Of a DNA stretch of 64,000 nucleotides, positions 35,449-45,768 are shown in pieces (position 1 is the stretch's first letter; each line of letters begins with the position of its first letter). A program made the position numbers and the translations under genes. Source of the DNA: Cyclaneusma minus (lineage: Eukaryota; Ascomycota; Leotiomycetes; Marthamycetales; Marthamycetaceae); the NCBI GenBank assembly GCA_037179335.1, contig JAKZHN010000044.1:62001-126000 (forward strand). Direction: 5' to 3'. The notes below the pieces were generated by a model. It made no database searches, was not told the origin of the DNA, and worked only from the letters and a program-made list of their open reading frames with translations.

Positions 35449-36091
35449 GATGGGTTCGGGCCCGTCAGCGACGAGAGAGGCCAGTCGCGAGGTTGCGGTA
35501 GGACGGAGCGTTGTGGGTTGCTTGATGTTAATTGAATGGGGGCGTGGGAGAAAATATAAAGTCTGCGGCGTCGGGGGAGCTTTCTTAGGGGCCGCAGCTC
35601 GGATAGCTGCGATCCGGCGCTTCTTTTTATCATACCACCACAGAGGCTCACAGCTGTCCGGTCAATCGATGTGGCGAGAGCCGCAACCTTGCAAATAATC
35701 TACTAACCAAAATACTGCATGACTCCAGTCCACATAGGTCTCCCAAGCTCTTCTCGATGTCATGTAACTTCCACCAGATCATTTGCCTACGAGTTTGCCT
35801 ACGAGTTCCAAGCTCCCGCTTGAGTAGGTAAGCCTCAGACACGTGACTCCAGGAGGCTCGCAGAGCTTGGCTGAAGGCGGTCAGCCAAAGGACCCCGCCA
35901 AATCTCCATTGCATTGAAATCGGCTTAGTCGCAAATAGTCCCGTCAAGACATCCCCTCCACCGCAAAAACACTTGAAGAACAAGCTCCTGCACCCCTCCT
36001 GCAACGCATCGACTGCCTTCAACTTTGCACGAATCTTTGCTCTTCTCTTCCCAAGCTACCAGCAACTTCCCTCCCCCACAGAATCACCATC
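35449..36091. promoter_or_regulatory. Divergent ERG25/profilin upstream region
   Basis: Holds both promoters. The stretch at about 36,040-36,088 just before the profilin ATG is C/T-rich, as is common in highly expressed fungal genes. A minus-strand open frame at 35,648-36,022 has no features and lies in the promoter. Confidence 0.4.
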
Positions 36092-36765
36092 ATGTCTTGG
36101 CAAGGTATGCTGTCATGCCCCACCACGTCCTATCCTACAGCCCAAGAGGCTACGACTGACACCTCCATTCGCAGCATATGTCGACGATAGGTACGCCAAC
36201 TGCTAATCTATTCTCCGCCCTAGCCGATCTCCCGATGACCATAGCTGATGATTGAGGTAGTCTCGTCAAGAGCGGACACGTCGACAAGGGTGCCATCTTC
36301 AGCGCTTCCGGCGAAGGTGCAGCGTGGGCCAAGTCTGCGGGCTTCGAAGTATGGCTATGCCCCCTCTATGTTCAATTCTGCGAACGCTGACATATCTACC
36401 ACCCAGGTCTCTCCCGCCGAACTGAAAGAAATAGTCGCTGCTCTCTCAGGAGGTTCTGGTGTTGACAAGGTCCGCGCCGAAGGTCTACACGTTGCCGGTC
36501 TCAGATACGTAGTCACCCTCGCCGAGGGCCGCAGTCTGTACGGCCGATCAGTACGTGCTTCTTCCGCCCACGACCCCCTATAACTCTGAACTTGTATCTC
36601 TTCAACATGAACTAACAATCTCGACAACAGGGAAGAGAAGGAGTCGTCATCTGCAAGACCACACAAGCCATCATCGTCGCCCACTACCCCGAAACCGTCA
36701 TCGCCGGCAACTCAGCCACAACCGTCGAAGCGCTCGCCGACTACCTGACCGGCCTCGGCTACTAA
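36092..36765 (+). CDS. PFY1: Profilin
   Basis: Actin-monomer and poly-proline binding protein that supports formin-driven actin assembly, 131 residues. Five exons: 36092-36104 (13 nt), 36175-36190 (16 nt), 36261-36348, 36407-36550 and 36631-36765; the sum is in frame. The protein begins MSWQAYVDDSLVKSGHVDKG, assembled from three exons, which is the classic profilin N-terminus that binds poly-proline. It continues with AIFSASGEGAAWAKSAGF, LHVAGLRYVVTLAEG, SLYGRSGREGVVICKTTQAI and the C-terminal helix TTVEALADYLTGLGY. The 16-nt second exon is a true micro-exon and can easily be missed by gene finders. Confidence 0.96.
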
Positions 36766-37454
36766 GCTTGCTCTTCGTTGAATCTTTTGCGCGGGGCAAG
36801 GCGGGAGGAGGATGACGAATGTATGAAAACGACTAGATTCCGGGCCTCTGCACATGTAGCCGCAGGCAAGCTAGGATGAAATAGAACGCGGAGCTTTGCC
36901 AAAATACGAAGGTTGGCCGATTCTGTGAGACAGGAGCAGGCCATGTGTTTCGAGAGCATCATTCTGCTTTCTTCTTCGCCCTCGATTGGGAGAATTTTCG
37001 TGGATTCTGACTGACCCCTTGCACCATGCCCGGGAAACGGAACTTCATTCGCGTGCCAGTTTTTCGAACCGCCAACCCAGCGATAGTGTGAAGTTCTACG
37101 ATCTTGTATCTGGTGCTTTTTTGGTGAGTCTAGTATGATACAGAGTGCGACCTTTCGACTCTCTCGCCGTGGTCATTCTAAGCGGTTTTTACCCTCAGAC
37201 CATCTGAGCTCCCGAGGTCCAGACATCCCGCTATGGCTTTCCGTGGAATATCCCCAGCTTTTCCACGAGCCCAATCCCGCATTAAACTCGTTATAAAAAG
37301 AATCCTTCATGACATGAACCTCATGAACAACCTCGCGCTTCTTCGTCCCCAGACAACGTTACACCACCACGTACTCCTTCTCACTCATCCCCATCCCCAT
37401 CGTCCTTTTCTCCCTTGATTTTTCCCCTGCTTCCGCACACGTCTTTCTCTGTCC
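36766..37454. other. Intergenic region between convergent genes
   Basis: These are the 3' regions of profilin and GOT1. No gene or repeat is visible. Confidence 0.35.
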
Positions 37455-38216
37455 TCAAACAGGCAGTTCCGCCCCCCTCCTCCCCACCCCCATCGCATCA
37501 CTCAGCCTCCCCAGTATCGGTCCCACGACCGGCAAATTCCTCGCAACCCCCATAATCGTCACCAGGAAATCTCCAAACAGCACAAATATACCGTATAGTT
37601 CGATTAGGAAACCGAAGAGCGGCCAACGCATGAGGATGAGGAGTAGGCCGAGGAAGAAACAGAGGGTGCCGGAGAGTTTTTGGCGGCGGGCGAAGAAGAG
37701 GGCTGTTTTGGAGGGGCCGATGAGGACGGTGAGACCGATTAGGAAGAGGAGGTTGCCCATTGCTAGCCTGCGAATAGGGAGATCGGGTTAGTGACAGTTG
37801 GTAAGAAGGCCGGAGGGGGAGGTGAAGGGAGAATTGGGCGATGGGGGGCACACATGGCTCTATCGAAGAAGAGAAGCACGCCGCCGACTAGGAAGAAGCC
37901 TCCTGTATTCGCGCATCTTATTAGAAAACCCGTGTCTCTGTTTGGTGTGGAGCGGATCGCGAATGAGCAGAGCTCATGCCGTACCCACCGCCTGAGCAGA
38001 AAGCTACCCCGATTTCTGCCATTGCAAGTCAGCCATGCCTCTCATTCATAGCACATCTTCTCCTATCTATCTGGATCTGCGCATAAGAGAAAAGGGGTAG
38101 TAAGTCGTCCGCAATTGAGCTGGGCGCAAAGCGGAGCGCAAAGTCTCTTAAATCACTTCCGAACGAGAAAACACCGAATGGACAGGGAACATACTCTGAG
38201 TGTCTGAAAGCCACAT
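37455..38216 (-). CDS. GOT1: Got1-like Golgi transport membrane protein
   Basis: Small Golgi/ER membrane protein that facilitates COPII-derived vesicle traffic, 136 residues with four predicted helices. Exons: 38216-38195 (22 nt), 38015-37989 (27 nt), 37902-37854 and 37767-37455. The reading MWLSDTQKIGVAFCSGGGFF depends on a GTGGGT donor at 37988, which gives the expected frame. Later segments are LVGGVLLFFDRAMLAMGNLL, FLIGLTVLIGPSKTALFFAR, GTLCFFLGLLLILMRWPLFG and ELYGIFVLFGDF, followed by a short tail. The first two exons are very short and the first intron is 179 bp, so automated models are likely to start wrongly at the internal MGNLL. Confidence 0.92.
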
Positions 38217-39652
38217 GGTAGGCATCTTGAATATCTTCCACCGACAGCTTCTTCGCTGCCCCTTTCTGTAGGCGCAAAGACGGGGTGTGGGGTGTTTTCG
38301 TTTGAACTTTGGAGGACAGAGTACCTGAACGGGCTACGCGGGACGGATAAGTGAGAGCGACGGGAGCTGGCTTGAAAGCGCGAAACAGTCGATAGCAGCA
38401 AGGACGCCAGCCACCAGTGCAAGGGATTGGCGACAGTACTCAACAGATATAACAGCAGAGACGATATAGGCAATAGAAACTCGATTACAGTTTTTCCAAA
38501 ATTTGAGCTATGGACGTAATCCTGTTTTAATTACTTTGTTTTCACAAATCAGAAATTGAAAAATATGCCTTGTTTCTCCCTTGGCAGAATGCTTGCATAT
38601 GGCCTCGATTTTCCCAGATGACATCTCGTTTTTTGAAGTGCTTATAACTATTGGGACGAGCGATGGTCTTTATATAAGGAATCGCTGAATCGCACCTGGA
38701 CTTTCGAAATCGCATATAGACTAAGCTGTTTACCCTAAGCCCCTAATCGGTAACAATATTCCCAATTATCTCTGTTTAAGATATATTTAACAGATATTCA
38801 TTTAACAAATATTTCAACAAATACTTAATACGTATTAATGAGTTTTAACAGATTTATAATAGATATCTAATAATAAAATATAAAAAATGAAACTGCAGCC
38901 GTAGCGGAGTTATTCATAATATATACAATTTGTATGCGATTCCCTTTATCATTCGCCACTCTGGCCATTCAGGACGGACCCGACCACGCGACTTGCAGGG
39001 ATCTAGCGCACGATTTAAATCTTTTTCGCAGAGGGCGCTTGGCAGGACTCGACAACTCTCTTCTTCTTCGAGGATCGACACGCCGTACGACGGTGACAAA
39101 ATATTCGACAGCAACACAGAACCCGCTCTGGTCGGACGATTTGCGAAACCTGTGCGTCCTTTCACAGAGCCTTGGGGAATTCTCAATCCGACTCGAATAT
39201 CCCGTCGACATGCGTGCCAATTCGGACAATGTGCTTCCCTACGAGCAAGACTCTACAGCATGATAAGGTACTCAGCGGTATTCGAAGTCACATCAATCAT
39301 TGGGAGTAGTCTTCGGAAGCCGCCTTCATTTCCATGTTCATCTCCTTCTACACCCGCCATTGACAGCCGAGCAATTTCTGCTCCGGCGACTGAGTTCCAT
39401 CTACCCATATGCTCTCGGTACCCGTCAATCCGGCGGAGATGAACTATGTTCTCTGAGAACGCGATCGCGATTAAGCCGGAGCGTCTTCTTGAACCAGCTG
39501 TTGAGAGATGGCTGGTGGATAGGATGGGCTTGACTTTGTCGGTCGTACACATCGCCTCCCCCCTAGACAAATATTTGCAAAGGGGAGGAACCGGCGATTA
39601 TCGTATTCCACTACCAAACGTGAACAGTCCAGAGTCTGAATCCACATCTGCT
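38217..39652. other. Intergenic region with a small AT-rich patch
   Basis: No gene is seen. The patch at about 38,740-38,925 is strongly AT-rich (ATATTTAACAGATATTC and similar), unlike its neighbours, and may be a degraded repeat. Open frames around 38,930-39,930 lack features and partly lie antisense to IES6. Confidence 0.4.
38740..38925. repeat. Short AT-rich patch, possible degraded repeat
   Basis: About 190 bases of very AT-rich sequence with repeated TTTAACAGAT/TTTAACAAAT words inside a normal-GC region. There are no TIRs or target duplication that I can see. Confidence 0.4.
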
Positions 39653-40315
39653 TCACTTCAAAACCGTATGCGCCCCCCTAGCTTCCAAATATTCCTCTGC
39701 CTCTCGCTGCCCCAGACTCCTCACCACGCCGAAGATCTCCTTATTATGATAGCGGAGTCTCGTCTTCGGATCCGTATACGGCGCGCTCAACCCCGTAATA
39801 TCGCAGTACCGTTTCTGATGCGCCAGACTCGGGGCCGACTCAATGTTCGTATATGTAGCTCCGGGTGCATTCATAAAACCCCCACCACTGCTATTGTTCT
39901 TCATGTTCTTCTCCAACACGAGTTTTGATAGCGAGGTCGATGCTTGTGCTAAGTTGGGTGTCTGTGTTTGCGCCTGGGTTTCTGACGAAGCTGGCACGGC
40001 GGTGTTGCTACTGCTATCGACATCCATGGCGTCAGGGGCAGGCGCAGCGGGAGTAGCATCACCGGATTCGCTGGTTGCGGCGGAGGAGTCGGGGATGAGG
40101 GCTGGGGTTGCGGCGCCGGAGTTGTCTTGGGTGGTGAGGGAGGCTTCTTTGCGGGTGGTGTCGCTGATGATGGCTTTGATGTTCTTGTTGCGGCGCTGGT
40201 TGGGGCGCCAGGTGGGTGAGCGAAAGGGCTTGGGAGCTGCGTATATGTCGAGCTGGCTGATGAGGGCAAGGTGGGCAGCGTTTGCTTCCTCGGTGGCAGC
40301 GTTGGGGAGAGGCAT
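39653..40315 (-). CDS. IES6: INO80 complex subunit Ies6, YL1 C-terminal domain
   Basis: Nuclear subunit of the INO80 chromatin remodeller that forms a module with Arp5. It is a single exon of 220 residues. The N-terminal part has YAAPKPFRSPTWRPNQRRNK, a conserved basic stretch. The middle is low-complexity and Ala/Ser/Thr/Gln-rich (DSSAATSESGDATPAAPAPD). The C-terminal YL1_C domain reads KRYCDITGLSAPYTDPKTRL followed by RYHNKEIFGVVRSL. The YC-DITG and YTDP marks are diagnostic. ARP5 is nearby at 28,856-31,334. The gene is head to head with DAD4, with 335 bp between start codons. Confidence 0.92.
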   Translation of the reverse strand: MPLPNAATEEANAAHLALISQLDIYAAPKPFRSPTWRPNQRRNKNIKAIISDTTRKEASLTTQDNSGAATPALIPDSSAATSESGDATPAAPAPDAMDVDSSSNTAVPASSETQAQTQTPNLAQASTSLSKLVLEKNMKNNSSGGGFMNAPGATYTNIESAPSLAHQKRYCDITGLSAPYTDPKTRLRYHNKEIFGVVRSLGQREAEEYLEARGAHTVLK

Positions 40316-40650
40316 GGTGGAGTGGTCGTAGAGTAGGCGCTCGAGGAAATTGAGATTTATGGTGGAGACGTTTCACGGGAATCTTTTTTACGAAAGTGCT
40401 GAAGCAGTGATGCGAGTTGCGAAGTTGCGAATGTGATTCCGGGTTCATTGGGGTTTATCAATTGCGAAGCTGCTGTCGGGTCGAGCTTCGCGTCGCTGGC
40501 TGGAGCTCCAATTAATTGAACCGCGAGGCTGCGGTTGCCTGAGTATCCACAGCGCGTATGTTCAACTTCAACAACAACAAACCACCACAAGCCCCACTTT
40601 TGACGTGACGAACTGAGAAAGAAAATCGTACTCTAGACCTCCTGCCGACC
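40316..40650. promoter_or_regulatory. Compact divergent IES6/DAD4 promoter
   Basis: This stretch of 335 bases between opposing ATGs must serve both genes. No obvious TATA element is seen. Confidence 0.45.
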
Positions 40651-41034
40651 ATGGTAAGGACATGAACAGTTGCTGCGCTCCAAGTCTTTGCTGACCCAAC
40701 GACCGTGTAGGAGAGCCCCCACGAGCACCAGCAGAACCTCCTGCTCGGCCGCATCATCACCAATGTCGTACGTCTCTCTATTCCCGAGCGTGGTTCCAAA
40801 ATCCGGCTGACAACAAGCTAGGAGAAACTGAACGAAGCCATAATGCTTTTGAACAAGAACCTCCAGGAAATCAACATCCAAAACATGAACGTGGAATTGG
40901 TAGCTCAGATGTTCAAGAACTACCAGTCCAATGTGCTGTTTCACCTAGAAGGTAAGCAGAGAAGCATGAACACGAAACGACTTTTACTAATGATATTCAT
41001 CTCAGCCACGGATGGTCTCAAAGATCCTGCGTGA
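40651..41034 (+). CDS. DAD4: DASH complex subunit Dad4
   Basis: Outer-kinetochore microtubule-binding protein, part of the ten-subunit DASH/Dam1 ring. It is 72 residues with four exons: 40651-40653 (ATG only), 40711-40767, 40822-40951 and 41006-41034. The protein starts MESPHEHQQNLLLGRIITNV, continues EKLNEAIMLLNKNLQEINIQ, then NMNVELVAQMFKNYQSNVLF and ends HLEATDGLKDPA. This is nearly the textbook Dad4 sequence at its full length. The first exon is just the start codon, as in HIR3 in this window. Confidence 0.96.
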
Positions 41035-42165
41035 TGAACATAGATGTAGTCTAAGCATGAGGGACAGGCGTTTAGGCGCAGGGGTGGATGCTTTTCCACT
41101 AAGCAAAGCAGAAAGGGTAAGAAAGAGGAAAAGAATGCACCTCCAGATACGATCCTAATAATGGCTCTGAATCACAGGCACGTGTCGTAAAGTCCACATA
41201 TATCACGTAGAGTGGAACGAAAAATGCATTAAAACACAACCTTGCTGAACTTAATACTGGGAATACAACTCTATATACCCCCTAGCCTCCTAGCCCACGT
41301 GGTCCCTCCTATATATAAGGCGATTGTTATTTATTTTCGAATACAATAAGGGGTAAGCTAAATGATTATTTCAGGTGCTTTGAAATATCCCAAGTAACTT
41401 GGTACATCCCAAGTAATTTGGAAAATTCCAAGCAATTGGAAGTATTCCGAGTGATTGGGAATATTCACCCACTGATCTCCCCCGTATTCAGACTTTTTTC
41501 ATGGCACTGTATATACTATATAGGCATGGCAAAGATAGGACTTACTAATCCAAGGATTCTCATTCCTGCAAATCAGAAAGAATACGAGACAAAGGGCAGA
41601 GAAAACACAAGCCGTGATCATGGAGTAGCCGAGGGCTATGTGGCAGTGACCGCGACATCGGCAACTTCTCTGCCCAGCAGTCGGCGGGTCACCATTTGAC
41701 TGACCACCAGAGCCGTGGTCAGGGCTGCAACCAGAGCTGGAACCAGTAAGGTCGGACGGCGTAGAACGTTGCACGAAAGCAAGAGAGGCTTGCTCCAGAA
41801 GTCTGAGGTTCTGGGCCCCTTTTGTAGGACCGTCGGTCAACAGGCACCCCCCTCGAAGTCCTTCCCTCCGCAAGCTCCGGGGCCCCCATTGCTAATCTCG
41901 AGGGCGCTGGGAACACATCTCTGCTTGCCCTGCCGGGGGCGTCAGCAATGCTCAGGGGGAGGGCAACAATGCTTAGCGCGAGGGCTAGAACTCACGCGTT
42001 ATGCAAGCAGGATTAAGTAACCTCGTCGTTTTCGTTGCCGGGTGGTTTAATGCTACTAAGCGTGTTGCGTTATGCAGGGTATTTGTGGCGAGCATGTAGT
42101 GTATTTGTGGGTATACGCCTTCTACGCTCTCTATTCTTCCCTCCAGACCCATCCTCTACTCATAT
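41035..42165. other. Intergenic region with repeat copy
   Basis: No gene is seen. Open frames at 41,420-41,920 on both strands are unsupported. A dispersed repeat occupies about 41,205-41,470. Confidence 0.4.
41205..41470. repeat. Dispersed repeat, copy D
   Basis: At 41,258-41,290 it has a block almost identical to 33,892-33,924. At 41,375-41,470 there is a run of AAGTAACTTGG, AAGTAATTTGG, AAGCAATTGG and GAGTGATTGGG units, each near a TTCC or TCCC. The order of the two parts differs from copy C, so the element is rearranged or composite. Confidence 0.65.
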
Positions 42166-44274
42166 CTACCGACCAGGTGGCGGTCTCGGCCCAACAATCG
42201 GCCTCCTCCCCGCGCCGATTCCCTGCGTTCCCCTATTCTGCCCATCACCCCCCGTATACCCACTAAACTGACTAACATCCCACCTTCCACCCACTCCACC
42301 ACCAATGCCATCAACTCCATTATCGCCATTCGTATTTTTCGCGGCAGCGGCGGCAGTAGCTTTCTGCTCCTCCTCCCACTCCTGCTGTCTCTGCCTCTCC
42401 ATCTCCATCTCCCTCTCCAACAAACTCTTGCTCGCCCATCCCCTCTGCTGCGTTTTCTGCTGCGAAGCGAGACGGCGTCGGTCTTCGGCGTCGCGCTCGG
42501 CGTTGCCGTCGTAGGCGCCTAGTTCGTTAGCATAAGTGGTGCGTGGTGCGGAGCCGGCAGTGGCGGGGTTGGAGGACAGGTAGCGATCGGTGCGGTTCTG
42601 TGGTGGTGGCGGTCCCATGTCTGAGGGAGCTGGTGCCACAGGAGGTGACTGGAATTTCGGCACAGCGCGAGACCGGGGCGGAGAAGCGTATTTGGCCGGG
42701 TCGGGAAGAGGGCGCGAGGATGGACCGGTGTGGTTAGTCTTAACGCGGACGGGACCGCTTGGTTCGGGGAGGGGACGGGGAGGCTGGGGTGGGGCCATGT
42801 CGAAGACTTCTTGGACAGGACGAGGGGACTTGGGGGGTGAGGGTCGGGAGGGTTCTTGCTGGTTGGAAGACCATTGCTGGCGTAGGTAGTCGCGCTCATC
42901 ATCTCTGTGCCACGAATCGCTGGGTTGCTTAGCGGGAAGACGGGGACGGCTACGGGAGCGAGCAGACGTCTTCTTAGGGCTACGAGATGAACGTCGTTCT
43001 TGGCGCTCAAGCTCATATTGGCGTTCTCGTTCGCGAGCTTTTTCAAGCTCGAGCTCCAGTTCTTTCACACGAGCGCTTTGGTCGTTAGCATCGGATTGTT
43101 CGGCGTGGTACTGGCTGAGGGATTGGCCCTGAAGACGAACATCGTTTTCTCCTTCCTGCCTGGCTTCGGCTTCGCGCTCCTCTCGCTGCCGTCGCTCTTC
43201 TTCGAGCTTCCATCGCCGTTCTTCTTCCTCCCACTTGCGCTTCTCTTCCTCGGCTTTTTGGCGCTCTTGCTCGCGCTGTTTGCGGGTCTCCGCAGCCCAC
43301 TGCTCCTCTTCGTCTCGCTTAGCTCGTTCCTCCTCAGCTTCTCTTTGGACCCGTCGGATATGCTCTGCTTCCTCTGCCTGGACCCTCAATCTCTCTTCCT
43401 CGGCCTCCTTTTCCTTTCTCTTCTTCTCCTTTTCGGCAAGACTTGGTACTTGGGGCTGATCGCTGGTGATTTGACGTCTGGAACCAAACGAGATGCCCAG
43501 CTGCCCCTGACTGGCGCCGCCCATATATCCATATTGCGCAACATTCCACGCCGGATCCATCGCACCCTCATGCTCTTTTTTGCTCCAGCTACTGACAGAA
43601 GAAGAGCCGTCTGGTGAGTTCTTCGCCGGGGTCCATCTTCCACTTCCCGAATCGCCAGTCTTTGTCGGTGTAATAGAGGTAACTCCCCTCGCCTGACCAG
43701 GGTTGTATGCCGAGGAAGTATGGCTCACATTCGAAGCACCCCTTGGTCTTCCGTCATCGCCGGTACTTTGCGGGGTAACAGTCTTCGCTTTGGGTCCTAT
43801 ATAGCGAGGGAATCGCGAAGGCTGTACTTGATGGGCAACTCTGCTGAAGGCACCCAGACATTGTAAGACTTGGGCGGGGTCCTTGTGCTCGTAAAGATCG
43901 ACGGTCGAGAAGACATCGTGGGAGTGTAGGGTCAATGGCGGAGACTGGCATGCGCGCAGGAAGTGAGAGATGTTTTCCATCTGGACAAAAGGCATACGGG
44001 AGGTCTTGAACTTCACGCCCGGGGCCACGGCCAAATTGACTAATCTGTGGGGGCATCCTGTCAGCACATTCATTCCAGGACCACAGTTCGACAGTTGATG
44101 GACCTACTTGCACAAAGCAACACCGTCTTTGAGTGCATCCAGCAGGTCTCCGCTAGCCAGAGGCTCGCCCAGCACATCTTCAATCCAAGAGCGCACTTCG
44201 TTGGCAGCCTGCGGAGTGTATTTCTCCAGGCGCATTTTGCGTAAATCCCTGTCAAGCGACGTAACAGACGCCAT
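42166..44274 (-). CDS. Calponin-homology protein with calponin repeat and charged extension
   Basis: Predicted actin-binding protein of 681 residues; exons 44274-44108 and 44044-42166. The CH domain starts near the N-terminus (LDRDLRKMRLEKYTPQAANE, VRSWIEDVLGEPLASGDLLD, ALKDGVALCKLVNLAVAPGV) and continues through QMENISHFLRACQ and FSTVDLYEHKDPAQVLQCLG. At about residue 200 a motif AQYGYMGGASQGQLGISFGS followed by RRQI matches a calponin family repeat. This combination is that of transgelin/Scp1. Unlike short Scp1, a long coiled-coil-like Glu/Lys/Arg-rich region follows (EKEKKRKEKEAEEERLRVQ), then Pro/Ser-rich sequence with RSPKKTSARSRSRPRLPAKQ and a second WDVSQFSGYTGG motif near the end. The likely site is cortical actin patches. 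Confidence 0.85.
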
Positions 44275-44829
44275 TGCTGTGAATGGCAGATCGCCGGTGG
44301 TGGAAGCGGAGAAATAGATATTGTTACAAGACAGCGGCCGAGAGAGAGAGGGAGAGAGATGTGAAGTGTAGAGCAGGAGCGGGCGCAGTACATGTAGGAA
44401 TCAACTCCGGGTCACAGCTGAGCCTCGTCGTTGTCTGCGCTTATGAGGAATGAAACACCGGGACTGCAGCTATGTCAGGCCATAAACTCCTGCCATGCCT
44501 TGCACATGTGCGCAGATCAGAGAGAAATTAAGTATCTGAACGATGTCCCTGTAAGATGAAAAGCGGATTGAGAATGTCGCAGTAGGATTACTCGTGGGAC
44601 TTGAGTGAGGGGCGAGGGAGTGAGGGGCGAGGGAGCGAGTTGTCGCAATTTCCATGTTCCCCGAATTGACATGCAGGCAGTGACGTTGGTCGTCGGCCCG
44701 TTGAGCTGCCGTCTTTGCATTGAGCACATGGGGCTCTACAGCTACGACAGCTCCAACTTACTCTGAAGCTCCAAAACATTTCATAAAACTATGCGGAAAT
44801 CCTAAACTCTTCACAAACCAACACCAAAC
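44275..44829. promoter_or_regulatory. Divergent upstream region, CH protein and NDUFAF2
   Basis: This stretch of 555 bases between opposite start codons includes a direct duplication, GAGTGAGGGGCGAGG, at about 44,604-44,633. No gene is seen. Confidence 0.4.
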
Positions 44830-45591
44830 ATGTCGTCCCCTCCCCCCATGACTCCCATGCGAAGAGCATGGATACGCTGGAAGACCCTCCGTCTCCCTTG
44901 GCGCAAACGCTTCCTTGTCGGTTCGTCTCCGAGCTCCCCATCTTTCCCCCTGAGGCCCCTTCCCCTACTCTAACTAGCACCCCTCTCCCCAGGCCTCGAC
45001 CTCCAAGGCAATACCTTCTGGGAATTCCGCGACACCCTCTCCCCCGGCCGCTGGCGCCGCATCGTCGAATACCCGCGCTCAACCCACTACTCCGACATCA
45101 AAATCTCTCCCCAATGGCACCAATGGCTGCGCCACACCCGCACCGACCCTCCTTCCCTGACCGAACAATCGCAAGACCTGGTACGGCAACGCAACCTCAA
45201 GATTCTTGCGGCGGAAGCGGATAGGAGATGGGCGGCGAAGGCTAGTGTGTTGGATATGCCGAAGGACAGACCCGAGCTAAAGCAACCGGACCCGGCAATC
45301 GGGGTGAAGGACAGGGGTGGTTATCAGAGGACGGAGGGAGAGCGGGGTGTGAGGAATGCGGTGGGTGGTGGGCTGAGGGATGAGGTGCAGGGCACGGGGA
45401 GGAAGATGGGGGATGTGCTGGAGCAGGAGAAGGCACAACAGAGGCTTGAAGCTGAGGGTGCCAGGGATGCTAGAAGAGTGAAGGAACCGAAGCAGTACAA
45501 GGAGGATCCGTGGAAGAAGGCAAGAGGCGGTCCGAGTGAGAATTGGCAGCCGGAAGCTTGGAGTCCGGGTAGTGCAGCACCAAGGAGATAG
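44830..45591 (+). CDS. NDUFAF2: NDUFAF2-like mitochondrial complex I assembly factor
   Basis: Member of the NDUFA12/NDUFAF2 family, which assists assembly of NADH:ubiquinone oxidoreductase in the mitochondrial matrix. It is 229 residues; exons 44830-44920 and 44993-45591. The start MSSPPPMTPMRRAWIRWKTL is basic and helical. The family core is GLDLQGNTFWEFRDTL, RWRRIVEYPRSTHYSDIKIS, PQWHQWLRHTRTDPPSLTEQ. The C-terminal half is charged and low-complexity (GVKDRGGYQRTEGERGVRNA), probably disordered. Choosing NDUFAF2 over NDUFA12 rests on the extended C-terminus and on memory of fungal annotations. The stop converges on the next gene. Confidence 0.83.
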
Positions 45592-45768
45592 CATGAATTA
45601 CGAATGTCAAGAATTGCGAGTTCTGCAGCGGGACTTTCTGAGGCGTCTTTTTTCAGCTAGATACTATGAGAGCCGGCTAAACGCAGCCTCCCTAACAAGC
45701 CCCTTTTCGCAATACACAGCTGACAAAATCCACTCCTCACTAGACCAATAATTAGCAATTCATTGATC

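Noticed and set aside
35648..36022. Minus-strand open frame of 124 codons upstream of profilin
   Set aside because: It occupies the ERG25/profilin promoter and has no recognisable features.
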